Assembly (NCBI GenBank): GCA_040221175.1
Contig: JAVJVK010000004.1
Coordinates: forward strand, 1,100,268-1,164,267
DNA length: 64,000 bases
Reading direction: 5' to 3'
Source: Phycisphaerales bacterium
GTDB taxonomy: Bacteria > Planctomycetota > Phycisphaerae > Phycisphaerales > UBA1924
The translations under genes were made by a program, and so were the position numbers. Positions 45,716 through 53,270 of this stretch are shown one piece after another (position 1 is the first letter of the stretch; every line of letters begins with the position of its first letter). Below the pieces are notes generated by a model. That model was given only the letters and a program-made list of their open reading frames with translations, was not told the DNA's origin and made no database searches.

Positions 45716-45919
45716 TTGCACACGACGACGCCGACAACCTCATCCTCGAAGCTGACCACCCGCGAACTCGGACAGGAATGGCGACTCTCGGAACGCACGA
45801 TCTTCGACCTGCGCACCAACCACGGACTCCCATTCGTGCGGATCGCCGGGAGCATCCGCTTCGACCGCGCCGCCGTCGAGGCTTGGGCCGCCGACCGCGC
45901 GGAAGGCGGTGCGGCATGA
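45716..45919 (+). CDS. Excisionase-like helix-turn-helix protein
   Basis: 67 residues from TTG 45716 with GGAG eight bases upstream. The whole protein is a winged-helix/MerR-like HTH of the AlpA/excisionase type: KLTTRELGQEWRLSERTIFD, then NHGLPFVRIAGSIRFDRAAV. Such proteins direct excision or activate element genes. The stop overlaps the start of the ATPase gene (ATGA), so the two are coupled. Confidence 0.8.
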   Translation: MHTTTPTTSSSKLTTRELGQEWRLSERTIFDLRTNHGLPFVRIAGSIRFDRAAVEAWAADRAEGGAA

Positions 45920-47610
45920 GATCAAAGAGGGAAAGCCGCCCCACGGCCGCCAAGCACACGGGGCAACATCGGACGCCGAATACTAGCGACCTACCCCCGC
46001 CTATCTCCCCCCCCCAAGGCGTTCCGCTGGCATCTTGGCTTGCCATCGGTGCAGAACAACACGGCAACGAATGGCGCACGCCCGAGCGCGACGCCACGGG
46101 CACCATCATCGGCACGCAACGCCGACTCCCCACGGGCCGCAAGGTCATGGTGGAGGGCAGCAGGCGCGGGCTCGTGTACGCCGATCCCCTGGCCGATGGC
46201 TACGGCGACATGCCCGACCTCCCGATATTCGTGGTCGAGGGCGCGACCGATACCGCTGCGGCCCATTCCTTGGCTCTGGTGGCCGTTGGGCGACCTTCGG
46301 CGACTGGCGGGGCCGATCACCTGGCCAATCTGCTGGCGGGCCGCTACGTGGCCGTGCTGGGCGAGAATGACAGGGGCGTAGGCCAGACCGCGCCGTACAC
46401 CATCGCCGACCGCCTGGCCGGGACTTGCGCCGGCGTGTGCGTGGTGTTTCCGCCGAAGGAACACAAAGACCTGCGGGCGTGGGTGAGCGCTGGCGCGACG
46501 GCCGACGACGTGCTGGGCATCCTGCGACACGTCGAGCCCGTTCCCACGCCCGAACCCCACGACACCGGCCGCGCCCGCCCCGTTGTGCTCAACATGGCCG
46601 ACGTGGAGGCAACGCCAATCTCGTGGCTTTGGACGGGCCGCGTGGCGGTTGGCCGGATCACCATAATGGCCGGGCACCCCGGATGCGGCAAGAGCATGGT
46701 GACCGCCGATATGGCCGCCCGCGTCAGCACGGGCACCGCCTGGCCGGATGGCATGCCATGCCCGCGTGGCCGCGTGCTGCTACTGAGCGCCGAGGATGAT
46801 CCCTCCGACACCATCAAGCCCCGGCTCGTGGCCGCTGGTGCCGACTGCGCCCGCGTGGACGTGCTGACCGCCTCGACCTTCCGAGACAAGGAACGGGTAG
46901 TCACCTTGGCCGACGTGGACATTATCGAGGCCGCGCTCCGCCAGCACGACGACTACCGCTTGCTCGTGGTCGATCCGATCGGGTCATACATGGGCGCTGG
47001 CGTCGATTCGCACAAGGACAACGAAACGCGGGCGGTGCTGGCACCCATTGCCGCCATCGCCAGACCATTGGGGGTGGCGGTGCTCGTGGTGGCGCACACC
47101 CGCAAGGGCCGATCGGACCGCGCCGACGATGCGGTGCTCGGCTCTCGTGCGTTTACTGGGCTGGCGCGGTGCGTACTCCACCTGGCCGAAGACCCCTACG
47201 ACAAGGCCCGCAAGTTGCTGCTGCCGGGCAAGAACAACCTGGCCAAGCCGCCCGCCGGGCTGGCGTTCACTATCGAGGGCGACCCGCCCGCGTGCTCGTG
47301 GAGCCCCGAGCCCGTGCACATGACCGCCGATGACCTACTCGACCTGAGCAACAACGCGGGCGCGTCGAGCGCCCACGACGAGGCGGAGGCATGGCTAATC
47401 GATGTGCTGAGCGCGGGGCCCACTTCCGCCAAGAACGTGCAGGAACGGGCCAAGGCCGATGGCATTGCAATGCGCACACTCCACCGGGCAAAGCGAACGC
47501 TCAACGTCCAGAGCACCCGGCTCGGCTACAACGAAGGCGCTGCATGGGTTTGGACATTGCCAAGCGCAGAACTAGGCAACCTTGGCAACCTTCGACCTGA
47601 GAGCGACTGA
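45916..47610 (+). CDS. Toprim/RecA-like replication ATPase (primase-helicase/RepA type)
   Basis: 564 residues. The N-terminal half holds a Toprim-like domain (FVVEGATDTAAAHSLALVAV, GGADHLANLL, VAVLGENDRG), where the second acidic box is E-N-D. The C-terminal half is a RecA-like ATPase with Walker A GHPGCGKSM and Walker B LLVVDPIGSYMG, like RepA/KaiC-type replication ATPases of plasmids and phages. The C-terminal ~60 residues look like a small helical domain. In the element it probably replicates the excised circle or helps excision. It follows the HTH gene by a 4-bp overlap. Confidence 0.82.
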   Translation: MRSKRESRPTAAKHTGQHRTPNTSDLPPPISPPQGVPLASWLAIGAEQHGNEWRTPERDATGTIIGTQRRLPTGRKVMVEGSRRGLVYADPLADGYGDMPDLPIFVVEGATDTAAAHSLALVAVGRPSATGGADHLANLLAGRYVAVLGENDRGVGQTAPYTIADRLAGTCAGVCVVFPPKEHKDLRAWVSAGATADDVLGILRHVEPVPTPEPHDTGRARPVVLNMADVEATPISWLWTGRVAVGRITIMAGHPGCGKSMVTADMAARVSTGTAWPDGMPCPRGRVLLLSAEDDPSDTIKPRLVAAGADCARVDVLTASTFRDKERVVTLADVDIIEAALRQHDDYRLLVVDPIGSYMGAGVDSHKDNETRAVLAPIAAIARPLGVAVLVVAHTRKGRSDRADDAVLGSRAFTGLARCVLHLAEDPYDKARKLLLPGKNNLAKPPAGLAFTIEGDPPACSWSPEPVHMTADDLLDLSNNAGASSAHDEAEAWLIDVLSAGPTSAKNVQERAKADGIAMRTLHRAKRTLNVQSTRLGYNEGAAWVWTLPSAELGNLGNLRPESD

Positions 47611-47678
47611 CGGCCGCCCAACATCGCCACCACCGACCAAGGTTGCCAACATTGCCAACCGGCGCGCTTGGCAACCTT
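47574..47678 (+). repeat. Cluster of TTGGCAACCTT repeats upstream of the integrase
   Basis: TTGGCAACCTT occurs at 47582-47592 and 47668-47678, and its exact reverse complement AAGGTTGCCAA at 47639-47649. Partial copies (GGCAACCTT at 47575, ATTGCCAACC at 47651) flank them. The sites straddle the end of the ATPase gene and the gap before the integrase. They fit recombinase arm sites, an operator or iterons. Confidence 0.7.
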
Positions 47679-47739
47679 CACCTCAAGAACACGACACGAT
47701 GCGCCCGATCATGGCGTATCGTCAATTGGAGACTTGACC

Positions 47740-49044
47740 ATGGCATCAATCACCACCGACAAGCGCGGCAACCGCCGACTCCAATTCGTGGACGGCAACG
47801 GCATCCGCCAGACCGTCCGGCTCGGCAAGCTCGACGCCAAGGCGGCCCAGACCATCCGCACCCACGCCGAAGCGCTATTGAGCGCCAAGCTGAGCGGTTC
47901 ATCCCCAGCCCGTGCGTCGGCTCTGTGGGCGTCCGAGTTGGGCGAGAAGCTGCACGACCGCCTGGCCCGTGTCGGGCTCGTGGAGCCACGCACGCCCCCG
48001 GAATCGAACACCCTGCACGAGTTGGTCGAGCGGTTCATCGACTCCACCACCGTCGCGCCCACCACGACGATGGCGTACCGCCAGACCGCCAATAGCCTCA
48101 TCGAATACTTCGGCGACGACCACGGCGTGCGCACGATCACCGCCGAGGATGCATCGTTGTGGCGACGGGCGCTCGCCGAGGCCGGATACGCCAAGGCCAC
48201 GCAAGCGAAGCGGGTGTACGTTGCCAAGCTGATCTTCAAGCGGGCGCTCTCGTGGGGGCTCGTGGACGCCAACCCGTTCGCCGACCTCAAGCCCGGCTCG
48301 CAATCCAACCCCGATCGCACGTACTACGTCACCGTCGAGGATGTCGACAAGATCATCGACGCTTGCCCCGATGCCCGATGGCGTGCCATCGTCGGGCTCT
48401 GCCGGTTCGCCGGGCTCCGATGCCCCTCCGAGTTGGTCGGGCTTACGTGGGCCGACGTAGACCTCGTGGAGCGTCGGCTCGTGGTGCGTTCACCGAAGAC
48501 CGCCCACCACGAGGGCCATGCTGTCCGGCTCGTGCCCATCGCGCCCAGGCTGGCCCCGTTGCTCGAAGACCTGTACGAACTCGCCCACGCCGACGAGCCC
48601 CAACTGTTCCCCACGCTGCGCGGCCCGTCGAACCTGCGCACGACGATGCACAAGATCATCGCCCGCGCTGGGCTCACCCCCTGGCCCCGGTTGTTCCAGA
48701 ACATGCGCGCTTCATGCGCCACCGATTGGGCGAGCGAGTTTCCCAACCACGACGCCGCCTCGTGGCTGGGCCATTCGCCCATGATCGCGGCGCAGCACTA
48801 CCTCAAGCCGCGCGACGAGCACTTCCGCAAGGCCGCCGGACTTGGGGGTGGCGCTCAAAGCGACGCACGGGTGGCGCAAAAAGCGACGCAGAGCATCGCG
48901 GCAGATTCTGGCACCGAACCGAAGCGCACGCCGCAAACCCTTGGCGTCGCGGACTTTCTGCCGCAAGACGCCGAAGGCTGCAACGGTTCGCATTCCGGTC
49001 TAGTAGGCGGGCGGGGACTCGAACCCCGGACCCTTCGCGTGTAA
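47740..49044 (+). CDS. Tyrosine recombinase/integrase of the tRNA-Val element
   Basis: 434 residues from ATG 47740 (TGGAG upstream). An Arm/SAM-like N-terminal domain is followed by the catalytic domain: AGLRCPSELVGLTW (Arg I), RSPKTAHH (Lys), NMRASCATDW (box II Arg), LGHSPMIAAQHYLK (box III His and nucleophile Tyr). The box-II HxxR His is replaced by Gln (QNMR), as in a number of planctomycete integrases. The last ~14 residues (GGRGLEPRTLRV) are read from the tRNA-Val gene itself. It sits next to the tRNA, as usual for the attachment site it recognises. Confidence 0.9.
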   Translation: MASITTDKRGNRRLQFVDGNGIRQTVRLGKLDAKAAQTIRTHAEALLSAKLSGSSPARASALWASELGEKLHDRLARVGLVEPRTPPESNTLHELVERFIDSTTVAPTTTMAYRQTANSLIEYFGDDHGVRTITAEDASLWRRALAEAGYAKATQAKRVYVAKLIFKRALSWGLVDANPFADLKPGSQSNPDRTYYVTVEDVDKIIDACPDARWRAIVGLCRFAGLRCPSELVGLTWADVDLVERRLVVRSPKTAHHEGHAVRLVPIAPRLAPLLEDLYELAHADEPQLFPTLRGPSNLRTTMHKIIARAGLTPWPRLFQNMRASCATDWASEFPNHDAASWLGHSPMIAAQHYLKPRDEHFRKAAGLGGGAQSDARVAQKATQSIAADSGTEPKRTPQTLGVADFLPQDAEGCNGSHSGLVGGRGLEPRTLRV

Positions 49045-49077
49045 GGCGAATGCTCTAGCCAACTGAGCTACCCGCCC
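49004..49077 (-). tRNA. tRNA-Val (anticodon UAC)
   Basis: 74 nt. The acceptor arm GGGCGGG pairs with CCCGCCT (one G-U), the D-arm starts GCTCAGTTGG, the anticodon stem TTCGC/GCGAA holds the loop CTTACAC (anticodon TAC), and the T-arm is CGGGG-TTCGAGT-CCCCG. CCA is not encoded. The 3' 24 nt is duplicated at 44029, marking the element's insertion site; the tRNA itself is intact. Confidence 0.95.
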
Positions 49078-49103
49078 GGGTATGCGGACATCCTATTCGC
49101 CCG

Positions 49104-50813
49104 CTACCACGGCGGCGTGTCGTCGTCGGGCTCGAGGTACTCGGCCTCGTCGGGGCGTCCGTGGTCCACCCGCTCGTCGAAGGGGCGGTTGTCCTGGGCC
49201 TTGTCGGCGGTGCTGGGCCGGTGGCCGAAGGCCGACCCGCCGCCCATGGCCGGTGCGTGAGGGCTGGTGCCAGCGTCGACCTTGGGCTCGAAGCTGCCCA
49301 CGGGCTCGTCCTTGGCCCACGTGTCGTTGCGCGCGTAGCCGGCGCGGTTCTTGAACCGCGTCGTGTGGTTGTCCCACACCAGCTTCACGATGCCGGTCGG
49401 ACCGTTTCGCTGCTTGGCGATGATCAGCTCGGCCTCGTTGACACGGTCCTCGTTCTCCTCCATCCAGGCCGGGTCGCTCAGGTGGTAGTACGCCTCGCGG
49501 TGCAGCAGCAGCACGACGTCGGCGTCCTGCTCGATGCTGCCCGACTCGCGCAGGTCGCTCATGCGTGGGCGGTTGCCCTCGCGCTGCTCGCTGCCGCGGT
49601 TGAGCTGGGCCAGGCACACCACGGGAAGCTCCAATTCGCGTGCCATGGCCTTGATGCCCCGGCTGATCGTGCTGACCTCCACCTGCCGGCTCTCGCGCCC
49701 CGCGCCCGGGGCGGTCAACAACTGCAAATAGTCCACCACCACGCAGCGGATGCCGAAACGCTGCTTCATGCGGCGTGCGCGTGCACGCAGGGCCGTCACG
49801 CTCAGGGCCGGTGAGTCATCGATATACAATGGCGCCCGCTCGAGCGTCTCGCACGCCGGGCGGATGCGGTTGACCAACTCATCCTGGCTGAACTGGCCGG
49901 TTCGCAGCTTGTGGCTGTCCACGCCCGAGTAGGCACTGATCAGGCGCTGCACCAGGCTGCTCTTGCTCATTTCCAGGCTGAACACGCCCACCGGCACGCG
50001 CTCGTCGCCCGCGGGTTCGAAGGGCGTGGCGCCGCCCATCGCGATCTGCTCGGCCAGGTTCAACGCAAGGGCGGTCTTGCCCATCGAGGGACGGGCGGCG
50101 ATGATGATCATCTCGCCGTCCTGCAAGCCGCTGAGAGGTTCGTCCAGGTCGGTAAAGCCCGTCTTGAGCCCCGTCGTCGCGCCCGCGTCGCGGTCGGCGA
50201 TGCGCTCGTACTCGGCCCGCAGCAGCTCCTCGAGCTTCTGGATGTCGGCCGACTGGTCGTCGTCGGCGATCTCGAAGATGCTCTGCTCGGCACGATCGAT
50301 GAGCTGGCGGGCCTCTTCGGGCTCGTCCTGGCCCGCGTGCATCGCCTCGTGCACGATCTGGTTGGCCGCGGCGATCAGCTTGCGCAGCCGGCTCTTGGTC
50401 TGCACCAGCCTGGCGTACAGCCCGGCGTTGTTGGGGGTGCTGACCGCCTCGGCCAGGCTGGCCAGGTAGGCCGCCCCGCCGATGGCCTCCAACTCGTTGC
50501 GCTCGCGGAGGCGGTCGGCCACGACGTTCAGGTCGGCCTGGGGCTCGCGCTCGTAGACCTCCTTCAGCACGCGGAACACCGTCGCGTTGCTCTGGCGGTA
50601 GAAGTCCTCGGGCGTAGACACCAGCGGCAGGACGTCGGCCAGGGTGTAGGGGTCGAGGATGATCGAGCCCAGCAGCGCCATCTCGGCCTCGGGCGCGTGC
50701 GGCGGCAGCTTGTCGTATACCCGGCTCAGGTCGATCGCCGGCGTGCCGCGGTCCTTGCCGGCCCTGCGGTGGTCCCCATTTCCGTGCAGGTTTTCCGATC
50801 CGTTCGCGTCCAT
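49104..50813 (-). CDS. dnaB: Replicative DNA helicase DnaB
   Basis: 569 residues. The N-terminal helical domain begins PHAPEAEMALLGSIILDP; the RecA-like core carries Walker A ARPSMGKTAL, VFSLEMSKSSLVQRLI, GIRCVVVDYLQLL (Walker B) and LAQLNRGSEQREGNRP with the arginine finger region. A C-terminal tail of ~90 residues after the core (VDAGTSPHAPAMGGGSA, EYLEPDDDTPPW) is longer than in E. coli DnaB (471 aa) and low in complexity. It unwinds DNA at the fork as a hexamer. It is divergent from pdxH across 42 bp. Confidence 0.95.
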   Translation of the reverse strand: MDANGSENLHGNGDHRRAGKDRGTPAIDLSRVYDKLPPHAPEAEMALLGSIILDPYTLADVLPLVSTPEDFYRQSNATVFRVLKEVYEREPQADLNVVADRLRERNELEAIGGAAYLASLAEAVSTPNNAGLYARLVQTKSRLRKLIAAANQIVHEAMHAGQDEPEEARQLIDRAEQSIFEIADDDQSADIQKLEELLRAEYERIADRDAGATTGLKTGFTDLDEPLSGLQDGEMIIIAARPSMGKTALALNLAEQIAMGGATPFEPAGDERVPVGVFSLEMSKSSLVQRLISAYSGVDSHKLRTGQFSQDELVNRIRPACETLERAPLYIDDSPALSVTALRARARRMKQRFGIRCVVVDYLQLLTAPGAGRESRQVEVSTISRGIKAMARELELPVVCLAQLNRGSEQREGNRPRMSDLRESGSIEQDADVVLLLHREAYYHLSDPAWMEENEDRVNEAELIIAKQRNGPTGIVKLVWDNHTTRFKNRAGYARNDTWAKDEPVGSFEPKVDAGTSPHAPAMGGGSAFGHRPSTADKAQDNRPFDERVDHGRPDEAEYLEPDDDTPPW

Positions 50814-50855
50814 GCGTGCTCCCGAAGTGTTCGACCTGCGAGAGTACGATCAGCC

Positions 50856-51650
50856 ATGAGCACCGGGCAAGACGGCCACAAGCAGAACCTCTCCGACACC
50901 GCGTCCACGGGCTCGCAGACGCCTTCCGACAAGCCCACCGACGCGCATTTTTCCGGGCCGCTCGACGCCATCCACGCCTACGGCACCACCCACGACGAAC
51001 ACCTGCCCGACGAACTGCCCGAAGACCCCTTCCCCACCCTGCACGAGTGGGTCGAGTTCGCCAAGACAAACAAGGTCCAGCCCAATCCCACCGCCATCGC
51101 GCTGGCGACAGCAAACGACACCGCGTCGGAAGCGTGGCCCAACGTCCGCATCGTGCTCTGCCGCGGCATCGACGTCGATTCGGGCTCGATCTGGTTCTTC
51201 ACCAACGGCAAGAGCGCCAAGGGCCAGGAACTGGCCGCCAACGCCCACGCGGCCGCGGTCTTCCACTGGGACGCCCTGGACCGCCAGGCACGCCTGCGGG
51301 GCATCGTCGAGCCCCTGCCCGCGGCCGAGAGCGACGCCTACTTCGCCAGCCGGAGCTGGGAGAAGCGCGTGGGCGCCTGGGCCAGCGACCAGAGCCAGCC
51401 CATCCAGTCGCGCCAGGCCCTGGTCGACAAGCTCGCACAGACCCTGCGCCGCTTCGGCATCGACCCCGACAACCCCCCGCCCCACGGCGCCGACGTGGAC
51501 ATCCCCCGCCCCCCGCACTGGGGCGGCTTCCGCATCATCGCCACCGAGGTCGAACTCTGGGTCGGCAGCCCGGCCCGCATCCACGATCGGGCCCGGTGGA
51601 CGCGAGGGACGCCGGGCGAGGCTTGGCGTGCAACTCGGTTGCAGCCGTAA
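50856..51650 (+). CDS. pdxH: Pyridoxamine/pyridoxine 5'-phosphate oxidase
   Basis: 264 residues. The flavin-binding split barrel shows NVRIVLCRGID, WFFTNGKSAKGQELAANAHA, AAVFHWDALDRQARLRGIVE and YFASRSWEKRVGAWASDQSQ; the C-terminus has FRIIATEVELWVGSPARIHD and RARW. It uses FMN and O2 to make pyridoxal phosphate, the cofactor of the PLP enzymes found elsewhere in the window. The first ~50 residues (QNLSDTASTGSQTPSDKPTD) form a polar extension beyond the usual ~215 residues. Confidence 0.93.
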   Translation: MSTGQDGHKQNLSDTASTGSQTPSDKPTDAHFSGPLDAIHAYGTTHDEHLPDELPEDPFPTLHEWVEFAKTNKVQPNPTAIALATANDTASEAWPNVRIVLCRGIDVDSGSIWFFTNGKSAKGQELAANAHAAAVFHWDALDRQARLRGIVEPLPAAESDAYFASRSWEKRVGAWASDQSQPIQSRQALVDKLAQTLRRFGIDPDNPPPHGADVDIPRPPHWGGFRIIATEVELWVGSPARIHDRARWTRGTPGEAWRATRLQP

Positions 51651-51670
51651 GCGGGCTGGTCCTCGACTCG

Positions 51671-51724
51671 GATTCGTTTCTTGTCTCGCCGAACCCACAC
51701 CCGGGCGGTATAAGAAAAGAAACG
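51671..51724. repeat. Imperfect palindrome, element B
   Basis: ATTCGTTTC (51672-51680) pairs over CGTTTCTT with AAGAAACG-like sequence ending at 51724 (GAAACG 51719-51724); the inner GCC pairs with GGC around CGAACCCACACCC. It shares its 5' arm with elements A and C. Confidence 0.5.
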
Positions 51725-51814
51725 TGTAGTAGGGATGACGCCGATAGATGCTGGCCTTCGTGGAGCCCCTTCATGACGCCCTTCACGAGTCGATGACCAG
51801 GGAGGTGCTTATCG

Positions 51815-51869
51815 GATTCGTTTCCTATCTCTCGCCCCACCCCGGGGGGCGAGAGATAGGAAACGAATC
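51815..51869. repeat. 24-bp perfect-stem palindrome, element C
   Basis: GATTCGTTTCCTATCTCTCG and the following CCCC (51815-51838) pair without mismatch with GGGG plus CGAGAGATAGGAAACGAATC (51846-51869) around a 7-nt loop. It stands 145 bp before the HDOD gene. It is far longer than a terminator needs and closely resembles element B, so it may be a mobile palindromic repeat. Confidence 0.8.
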
Positions 51870-52013
51870 ACGCTTCACCATCTGGTCACGCCGCCCTTGC
51901 CCGCACAACCCGCACGGCCCACCCCGGTTCCCGTCGATAGCCGCGAAGTTGCCGCCACTGACCGCCGATGATCCCTGGGTCGCCCGCGGAGTCGTGGGTG
52001 CGGGGGAACGCCC

Positions 52014-53252
52014 GTGGCAGGAAAGGTCCGCGCCCAACTGAGCAGCGTCGAGGTGGAAGCCCTCACCGAGCTTCTCATGCGCAAGCTCGATGCGATGATC
52101 ATCGAGACCCAGCCCGAGGTCGCCGCACGCCTGCTCGAACTGGTCTCCGACCCCGACGCGGGGCTCAACGACTTTGCCAGCGTCATCCGCAACGACACCG
52201 CCCTGAGCGGCCGCCTGCTGCGCATGAGCAACTCGGCCTACTTCGCCCAACGCGAGCCGGTCACCACCCTCGAGCGCGCCTGCGTGCTGCTGGGCATCAA
52301 CCGCATCCGCGCCCTGGCCCTGGGCTTCTACATGAGCCGATCCATCGACGCAGGCGGCGAGAAACGCTACGGCCGGACCATGTGGGGCAAGAGCCTGCTG
52401 CGGGCCTGCTTTGCCGCCAAGCTGGCCGAGGCCGTCAAGCCCAGCCTCTACGCCGAGGCGTTCCTCATCGGGCTCATGATGGACGCGGGCGTGCCGCTGG
52501 TGCGCACGCTCATCGGGCCATCGGTCTACGACGAGGTCTGCCCGGCCCAGCTCCCGCCCTCGCGCGCCTGCAAGAGCGAAAGCGAGCACTTCACCTATAC
52601 GCATATCGACATGGCCCGCGCCCTAGTGCGGCGGTGGCGGATGCCCGACATTCTGGCCAAGCCCATCCTCTGGCATCACAGCCCGCCGCAGAACCTCAAG
52701 AGCACCGAGCCGGTGCACCTGCTGCACCGCATCTCGTTCTACGTGGGCGCCATGCACATCGAGCACGAGCCCCCGGCGGCCATGGCCGTCCCCCTGCCCA
52801 CGCTGGGCAACAAGCTGCTGGGCCTGCCGAGCGACAAGCTGGGCCGCACCTTCGCCGTGGCCTGCAAGGAATACGCCGCGGTGCGCGAGTTCTTCGGGCA
52901 CGTGGCCGAGGGCATTACCGACGTCGAGGCCCTGGGCATGCGGGTGCACGGCGCGATCAACAAGATCATGGAGCGCAGCATCGAGGAAGACCTGAAGCAA
53001 GAGGGCGATCTCTCACCAGCCACCTTCCGCTTCAACGCCGGACAGATCCAGGTTACGCGAGACGACGAGAACAGCGAGTTCCTGGTTGCCTTCGTACTCG
53101 ACAGCGTCGGAAACCCCCAGGCCCGACATCGCTTTCCGGTGGGATCGGCCAGCGCCGCCGACCTGCTCAACGAACTCTGCCTCGAACAAGAGGACATCGA
53201 CAAGGCCGAGCTGGAGAGCATGAGCGACTACCTGCGCGCCGTGGCGGCCTGA
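52014..53252 (+). CDS. HDOD domain protein
   Basis: 412 residues from GTG 52014 (GGGGG nearby). Residues ~35-240 match the HDOD fold, an HD-phosphohydrolase relative without full metal ligands: VIRNDTALSGRLLRMSNSAY, TLERACVLLGINRIRALALG, EAFLIGLMMDAGVPL and HIDMARALVRRWRMPDILAK. The C-terminal ~140 residues form an unassigned domain. HDOD proteins usually act in signalling or stress control rather than catalysis. It has no effector domain such as GGDEF here. Confidence 0.88.
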   Translation: MAGKVRAQLSSVEVEALTELLMRKLDAMIIETQPEVAARLLELVSDPDAGLNDFASVIRNDTALSGRLLRMSNSAYFAQREPVTTLERACVLLGINRIRALALGFYMSRSIDAGGEKRYGRTMWGKSLLRACFAAKLAEAVKPSLYAEAFLIGLMMDAGVPLVRTLIGPSVYDEVCPAQLPPSRACKSESEHFTYTHIDMARALVRRWRMPDILAKPILWHHSPPQNLKSTEPVHLLHRISFYVGAMHIEHEPPAAMAVPLPTLGNKLLGLPSDKLGRTFAVACKEYAAVREFFGHVAEGITDVEALGMRVHGAINKIMERSIEEDLKQEGDLSPATFRFNAGQIQVTRDDENSEFLVAFVLDSVGNPQARHRFPVGSASAADLLNELCLEQEDIDKAELESMSDYLRAVAA

Positions 53253-53270
53253 CGCGCTCGACCATCACGC

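Larger units (their letters stand above)
44029..49027. mobile_element. ~5.0-kb integrative element inserted in a tRNA-Val 3' end
   Basis: A perfect 24-nt direct repeat (44029-44052 and 49004-49027) bounds the region. The right copy is the 3' end of an intact tRNA-Val gene; the left copy is an isolated tRNA fragment with no tRNA around it. Between them lie a membrane protein, an ORFan, an excisionase-like HTH protein, a Toprim/RecA-like ATPase and a tyrosine recombinase next to the tRNA. This is the standard layout of a site-specific island. No capsid, conjugation or transposase genes are present, so it is probably a satellite-like element moved by a helper. Confidence 0.88.
51651..52013. other. 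Gene-free region with two related palindromes
   Basis: This 363-bp gap between pdxH and the HDOD gene contains the imperfect palindrome at 51671 and the near-perfect one at 51815. I see no other reading frame with a ribosome site. Confidence 0.6.

Noticed and set aside
49104-50855. Replication origin near dnaB
   Set aside because: No cluster of DnaA-box-like sequences or AT-rich unwinding region was seen near the gene.
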